Shown in pieces: positions 60,521 to 64,000 of a stretch of 64,000 nt of DNA. A model generated the notes under the pieces. That model made no database searches, was not told the origin of the DNA, and saw only the letters and a program-made list of their open reading frames with translations. How positions within the stretch are numbered: position 1 is the first letter of the stretch; every line of letters begins with the position of its first letter. The DNA lies in contig JAGFNW010000003.1 of the NCBI GenBank assembly GCA_017592665.1, positions 372,001 to 436,000 on the forward strand, read 5' to 3'. The stretch is from Streptosporangiaceae bacterium NEAU-GS5 (GTDB lineage Bacteria > Actinomycetota > Actinomycetes > Streptosporangiales > Streptosporangiaceae). Made by a program: the position numbers and the translations under genes.

Positions 60521-61051
60521 ATGAACGAGCACGTACCCGAGGCCCAGGATCAGGCAGGCACGCAGGGTGAGCAGGCGCCCCTCGCGCAGGCCGTGACGTC
60601 CGCGGAGACCGACGCGAAGCTGGCGGAGCTGGAGGACCGCTGGCTGCGCGCCGCCGCCGACCTGGACAACCTGCGCAAGCGCATTTCACGCGACGCCGAG
60701 CGGATCAGGACTGAGGAGCGGTCCAGGGTGGTGGCGGAGTGGCTGCCCGTCTTGGACAACCTGGATCTCGCGCTGAGCCACGCGGTGCGCGGCGGCAATG
60801 GCGTGGACGCCGTCCTCGAGGGAGTACGAGCGGTGCGGGACCAGGCGGTCACGCTGCTCGCGAAGCTCGGCTACCCCCGTGACGACGAGACCGGTGTGCC
60901 CTTCGATCCGACCCGCCACGAGGCGGTGACCACAATCGAACGCGACGACGCCGCCCCAGGCACCGTGGTGGAGGTGCTCAGGCCCGGCTATGGCGGCGGC
61001 GAGCGGCAGCTCAGGCCGGCGATCGTGGCCGTCGCGAAGAAGGCGGCGTGA
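60521..61051 (+). CDS. grpE: Nucleotide exchange factor GrpE
   Basis: A 176-residue GrpE with an N-terminal coiled coil (ETDAKLAELEDRWLRAAADLDNLRKR) and a C-terminal beta domain ending PGTVVEVLRPGYGGGERQLRPAIVAVAKK. It releases ADP from DnaK. ATG 60521 is one base after the dnaK stop. Its own stop overlaps the DnaJ ATG (TGATG), so the three are coupled. Confidence 0.95.
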   Translation: MNEHVPEAQDQAGTQGEQAPLAQAVTSAETDAKLAELEDRWLRAAADLDNLRKRISRDAERIRTEERSRVVAEWLPVLDNLDLALSHAVRGGNGVDAVLEGVRAVRDQAVTLLAKLGYPRDDETGVPFDPTRHEAVTTIERDDAAPGTVVEVLRPGYGGGERQLRPAIVAVAKKAA

Positions 61052-62010
61052 TGGCCGACCGCCGGGACTTCTATGAGGTGCTCGGTGTGGGCAGGACCGC
61101 CGACCAGGACGAGATCCAGCGGGCCTACCGGAAGCTCGTGCGCGCCTACCATCCCGACGTCAACAAGGATCCCGGCGCCGAGGACAGCTTCAAGGAGATC
61201 TCGGAGGCGTACGCCGTGCTGTCCGATCCCGAGACCCGGCGCCGCTACGACGCGTTCGGGCACGACTTCCGTCAGGTGCCGCCCGACGTGGATCCCGCGG
61301 ATTGGGCCCGGGCGCGCTCCGGAGCGCGCGCGGGTGCGGGTGCGGGCCCGGGCGGCGGCCGGTGGCGCTCGGCGGGCGCCGAGGACTTCGGCTTCGGTGA
61401 GGGCGCCGACGTCGACCTGGAAGACCTGCTGGGCGGCATGTTCGGCAGGGGAGGCCGCGGAAGGAGGCGCTGGGGGCCCATGCCGGGCGCCGACCAGGAG
61501 GCGGAGCTGACGCTCACCGTCGAGGAGGCCTACCAGGGCGGCCGCCGCACGCTCACCCTGCCCGGGGGCCGCCGCCTTGACGTCACGATCCCCCGCGGGG
61601 TCACGAACGGGCAGCGCATCAGGCTCGCCGGCCAGGGCGGGCACGGCAGCGAGGCCGCCCGGGCGGGCGACCTCTACCTCGTCGTACGGATCGCCGAGCA
61701 CCCCCGCTACCGCGTGGAGGGCCGCGACCTCCACACCACCCTCCCGCTCGCTCCGTGGGAGGCGGCGCTGGGCGCCACGGTCGCCATCGACACGCCAGGC
61801 GGCGAGGCGAAGCTGAAAGTGCCACCGGGCACCTCCTCGGGCCGCCGCCTGCGGCTGCGCGGGCGCGGCATGCCCAACCCGCGCGGCGCCGCCGGCGACC
61901 TCTTCGCCGAGGTGCGGATCATGGTGCCGCCCCGGCTCACCGACGAGGAACGAGAGCTGTTCGAACGGCTCGCCGCCGCGTCGCGCTTCGACCCCCGGGG
62001 GCGTTCATGA
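61051..62010 (+). CDS. DnaJ-family co-chaperone without zinc finger (CbpA-like)
   Basis: A 319-residue J protein. The J domain (residues 1-75) has the HPD motif in RAYHPDVNKDPG. A Gly/Arg-rich linker (RGGRGRRRWG, about 105-150) and two C-terminal substrate-binding domains (GGRRTLTLPGGRRLDVTIPRG onwards) follow. The four CxxCxGxG zinc motifs are absent, so it is a type II, CbpA-like protein. It would stimulate DnaK ATP hydrolysis. It overlaps the following CbpM-like gene by four bases (ATGA), a strong sign of partnership. Confidence 0.9.
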   Translation: MADRRDFYEVLGVGRTADQDEIQRAYRKLVRAYHPDVNKDPGAEDSFKEISEAYAVLSDPETRRRYDAFGHDFRQVPPDVDPADWARARSGARAGAGAGPGGGRWRSAGAEDFGFGEGADVDLEDLLGGMFGRGGRGRRRWGPMPGADQEAELTLTVEEAYQGGRRTLTLPGGRRLDVTIPRGVTNGQRIRLAGQGGHGSEAARAGDLYLVVRIAEHPRYRVEGRDLHTTLPLAPWEAALGATVAIDTPGGEAKLKVPPGTSSGRRLRLRGRGMPNPRGAAGDLFAEVRIMVPPRLTDEERELFERLAAASRFDPRGRS

Positions 62011-62333
62011 CCTATGCGATCGTACGGCCAGCCCGGCTCGACCTGAACGCCTACGCGCGCGCCACCGGACTGCACCCGCAGACCGTCCGCCGGCTGGTGG
62101 CCCTCGGCCTGCTCGAACCGGTCGAGGACGCCAGGGGAGAGCTGTGCTTCCCCCTCTCCCAGGTGGCGGCGGCCGGCCGGATCCAGAGACTGCACGAGGG
62201 CCTGTCGATCAACTACGCCGCGATCGGCGTGGTGGTCGACCTGCTCGACCGGATCGAGCGGCTGGAAGCCGACCTGCGGAACCTTCCGCCGCGCCAGAGA
62301 GCAACGACAGCGCGCAATGACAGTGCGCAATGA
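62007..62333 (+). CDS. cbpM: MerR-type chaperone modulator (CbpM-like)
   Basis: A 108-residue protein with a MerR_2-type helix-turn-helix pattern (LDLNAYARATGLHPQTVRRLVALGLLEPVED), then ARGELCFPLSQVAAAGRIQRLHEGLSINYAAIGVVVDLL. CbpM binds the J domain of CbpA and restrains it. The alternative, HspR, would show a different recognition helix and a C-terminal basic tail. It overlaps cbpA. The last codons fall in a 13-base tandem repeat. Confidence 0.75.
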   Translation: MTYAIVRPARLDLNAYARATGLHPQTVRRLVALGLLEPVEDARGELCFPLSQVAAAGRIQRLHEGLSINYAAIGVVVDLLDRIERLEADLRNLPPRQRATTARNDSAQ

Positions 62334-62363
62334 CAGTGCGCAACGACGCTGAGCGATGACACT
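62299..62363 (+). repeat. Five 13-bp tandem repeats between cbpM and clpB
   Basis: Five consecutive 13-base units with consensus GCGCAAYGACAGT cover 62299-62363. Units two and three are identical, and the first, fourth and fifth differ at two to five positions. They begin in the last dozen cbpM codons and end 13 bases before the clpB GTG. Because 13 is not a multiple of three, repeat-number changes would alter the CbpM C-terminus. Confidence 0.75.
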
Positions 62364-62376
62364 TGGGGGACCCGAA

Positions 62377-64000
62377 GTGGACGCGAACCGGATGACGCAG
62401 AAGTCGCAGGAGGCGCTGCACAACGCCCAGACCAAGGCGCTGCGCTTCGGGCACACCGAGATCGACGGCGAGCACCTCCTGCTCGCCCTGCTCGAACAGC
62501 CTGAAGGGCTGGCCCCACGGTTGTTGTCGCAGGCCGGGGCCGACGAGAAACAACTGCGCGCCGACCTGGAGGAGGAGCTGTCGCGCCGCCCCCGGGTCAG
62601 CGGGCCCGGCGCCGCGCCAGGCCAGGTGTTCGTCACCCAGCGCATGTCGCGGCTGATGGACGCGGCCCAGCGGGAGGCCGACCGGCTGAAGGACGACTAC
62701 GTCTCGGTCGAGCACCTGCTGCTCGCCCTGATCGACGAGGGGAACGAGACCGCCGCCGGGCGGCTGCTGCACGCTGAGGGGCTGACCAGGGACCGGTTCC
62801 TCCAGGCGCTGACCGCGATCCGCGGCAACCAGCGGGTCACCTCGGCCATGCCCGAGGTCGCCTACGAGGCGCTGGAGAAGTACGGGCGCGACCTGGTCGG
62901 CGAGGCCCACGCGGACAAACTCGAGCCGGTGATCGGCCGCGATACGGAGATCCGCCGCGTGATCCAGATACTCTCCCGCAAGACCAAGAACAACCCTGTC
63001 CTGATCGGCGACCCGGGCGTCGGCAAGACGGCCGTCGTCGAAGGGCTCGCGCAGCGGATCGCCCGGGGTGACGTCCCCGAGGGGCTGCACGACAAGACGA
63101 TCTTCAGCTTGGACATGGGCTCGCTGGTGGCCGGGGCGAAGTACCGCGGGGAGTTCGAGGAACGCCTCAAGGCGGTGCTGAACGAGGTCAAGGCCGCGGA
63201 GGGACAGATCCTGCTGTTCGTCGACGAACTGCACACGGTGGTCGGCGCCGGGGCGACCGAGGGTGCCATGGACGCCGGCAACATGCTCAAGCCGATGCTC
63301 GCGCGCGGCGAGTTGCACATGATCGGCGCGACCACGATCGAGGAGTACCGGCAGCACATCGAGAAGGACGCCGCCCTGGAGCGGAGATTCCAGCCGGTGC
63401 TCGTCGACGAGCCCTCGGTCGAGGATGCCATCTCGATCCTTCGCGGACTGCGCGAGCGGCTGGAGATCTTCCACGGCGTGAAGATCCAGGACAGCGCCAT
63501 CGTCGCCGCGGTGACGCTCAGCCACCGCTACGTCGCCGACCGGTTCCTGCCCGACAAGGCGATCGACCTGGTCGACGAGGCGGCCGCGATGATCCGGACG
63601 GAGATCGACTCCATGCCTGCCGAGCTCGACGAGCTGACCCGGCGGGTGCGGCGGCTGGAGATCGAGGAGGCCGCGCTGGCCAAGGAGGACGACTCCGCGA
63701 GCCGCAAGCGCCTGGAGGACCTGCGCGCAGAACTGGCCGAGCTGCGTGCCCGGGCCGACGCGATGCGGGCCCAGTGGGAGGCCGAGCGCGCGGCCCTCCG
63801 CAAGGTCCAGGCACTGCGGCAGGAGATCGAGACGGTACGCCACGAGACCGAGCGGGCGGAGCGCGAATACGACCTGAACCGGGCCGCCGAGCTGCGCCAC
63901 GGCAAGCTGCCCGACCTGGAACGCCGGCTCCAAGCCGAGGAGGACAGGTTGGGCTCCCGGCAGAACGGGCACCGGCTGCTGCGCGAAGTGGTGACCGAGA
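62377..64000 (+). CDS. clpB: ATP-dependent disaggregase ClpB (partial, cut by the window end)
   Basis: The first 541 residues of ClpB (Hsp100). The N-domain starts [18 protein letters not shown] and the linker is at about 145-160. NBD1 has Walker [10 protein letters not shown] (about 210-218), Walker B LLFVDELH and the sensor region [13 protein letters not shown]. The start of the middle coiled coil (about 410 on) is also present. NBD2 lies beyond the edge. GTG 62377 has GGGGGA seven bases upstream. With DnaK-GrpE-DnaJ it rescues aggregated protein. Confidence 0.96.
   Translation, partial: MDANRMTQKSQEALHNAQTKALRFGHTEIDGEHLLLALLEQPEGLAPRLLSQAGADEKQLRADLEEELSRRPRVSGPGAAPGQVFVTQRMSRLMDAAQREADRLKDDYVSVEHLLLALIDEGNETAAGRLLHAEGLTRDRFLQALTAIRGNQRVTSAMPEVAYEALEKYGRDLVGEAHADKLEPVIGRDTEIRRVIQILSRKTKNNPVLIGDPGVGKTAVVEGLAQRIARGDVPEGLHDKTIFSLDMGSLVAGAKYRGEFEERLKAVLNEVKAAEGQILLFVDELHTVVGAGATEGAMDAGNMLKPMLARGELHMIGATTIEEYRQHIEKDAALERRFQPVLVDEPSVEDAISILRGLRERLEIFHGVKIQDSAIVAAVTLSHRYVADRFLPDKAIDLVDEAAAMIRTEIDSMPAELDELTRRVRRLEIEEAALAKEDDSASRKRLEDLRAELAELRARADAMRAQWEAERAALRKVQALRQEIETVRHETERAEREYDLNRAAELRHGKLPDLERRLQAEEDRLGSRQNGHRLLREVVTE

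Noticed and set aside
62299-62363. CRISPR-like array
   Set aside because: The repeats are 13 bases, directly adjacent and without spacers, so this is a simple tandem repeat.

Overview
The window is a 64 kb piece of a high-GC actinobacterial chromosome. GTG starts are common, as are very short or absent 5' leaders, Pro-Ser linkers in secreted proteins, a Ser/Thr kinase, PaaX, HxlR, PucR and NB-ARC regulators, and a CelR/CebR-type operator (TGGGAGCGCTCCC). Together these fit a filamentous soil actinomycete, plausibly of the Streptosporangiales (Nonomuraea/Streptosporangium-like); the genus is an inference. No rRNA, tRNA, CRISPR array, insertion sequence or prophage was recognised.

Layout. 1-5.2 kb: end of a TAP-like secreted hydrolase, a small secreted protein, a GH15 glycosidase, an FAD monooxygenase and its divergent TetR regulator. 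5.2-10.8 kb: an aerobic benzoyl-CoA (box) operon, boxC-boxB-benzoate:CoA ligase, divergent from a PaaX-type regulator; boxA and boxD are absent. 10.8-15.1 kb: a TfoX-N protein, a Ser/Thr kinase with an extracytoplasmic domain, an HxlR regulator divergent from an NAD(P)-binding oxidoreductase across a perfect palindrome, and a secreted WNGRSW-repeat protein.

15.1-27.8 kb holds the most striking unit, a translationally coupled minus-strand gene set. It encodes an M19 dipeptidase, a cytosolic S12 serine hydrolase, a complete Opp/Dpp peptide importer (lipoprotein, permease, permease-ATPase fusion, ATPase), a second S12 hydrolase, a GNAT acyltransferase, an N-acylamino acid racemase of the enolase superfamily, and a PucR regulator. 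I read it as import of D-amino-acid-containing peptides, intracellular hydrolysis, and conversion of the D-amino acids to L-forms through N-acylation and racemisation.

27.8-43.9 kb: a TPR regulator-like protein, a large modular secreted metalloprotease, an NlpC/P60 wall hydrolase, a frameshifted S12 gene, an XRE-NB-ARC-TPR regulator divergent from an Ig-fold exported protein, and a DUF4097-DrrA-DrrB export operon controlled by an HTH-GbsR/MarR fusion. 43.9-53.7 kb: a two-component system divergent from a subtilisin-like protease, several small exported proteins, a GH5-FnIII-CBM2 mannanase/cellulase with a CelR box, an AraC regulator divergent from a quinone-oxidoreductase-like MDR protein, and a PPOX flavoprotein. 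53.9-58.3 kb: a zinc metallopeptidase with a poly-aspartate tail, a TetR/DUF4386 pair with duplicated operators, and two unknown proteins. 58.6-64 kb: a chaperone operon dnaK-grpE-cbpA-cbpM-clpB, of the second-copy type (zinc-finger-less DnaJ plus CbpM), cut off inside clpB.
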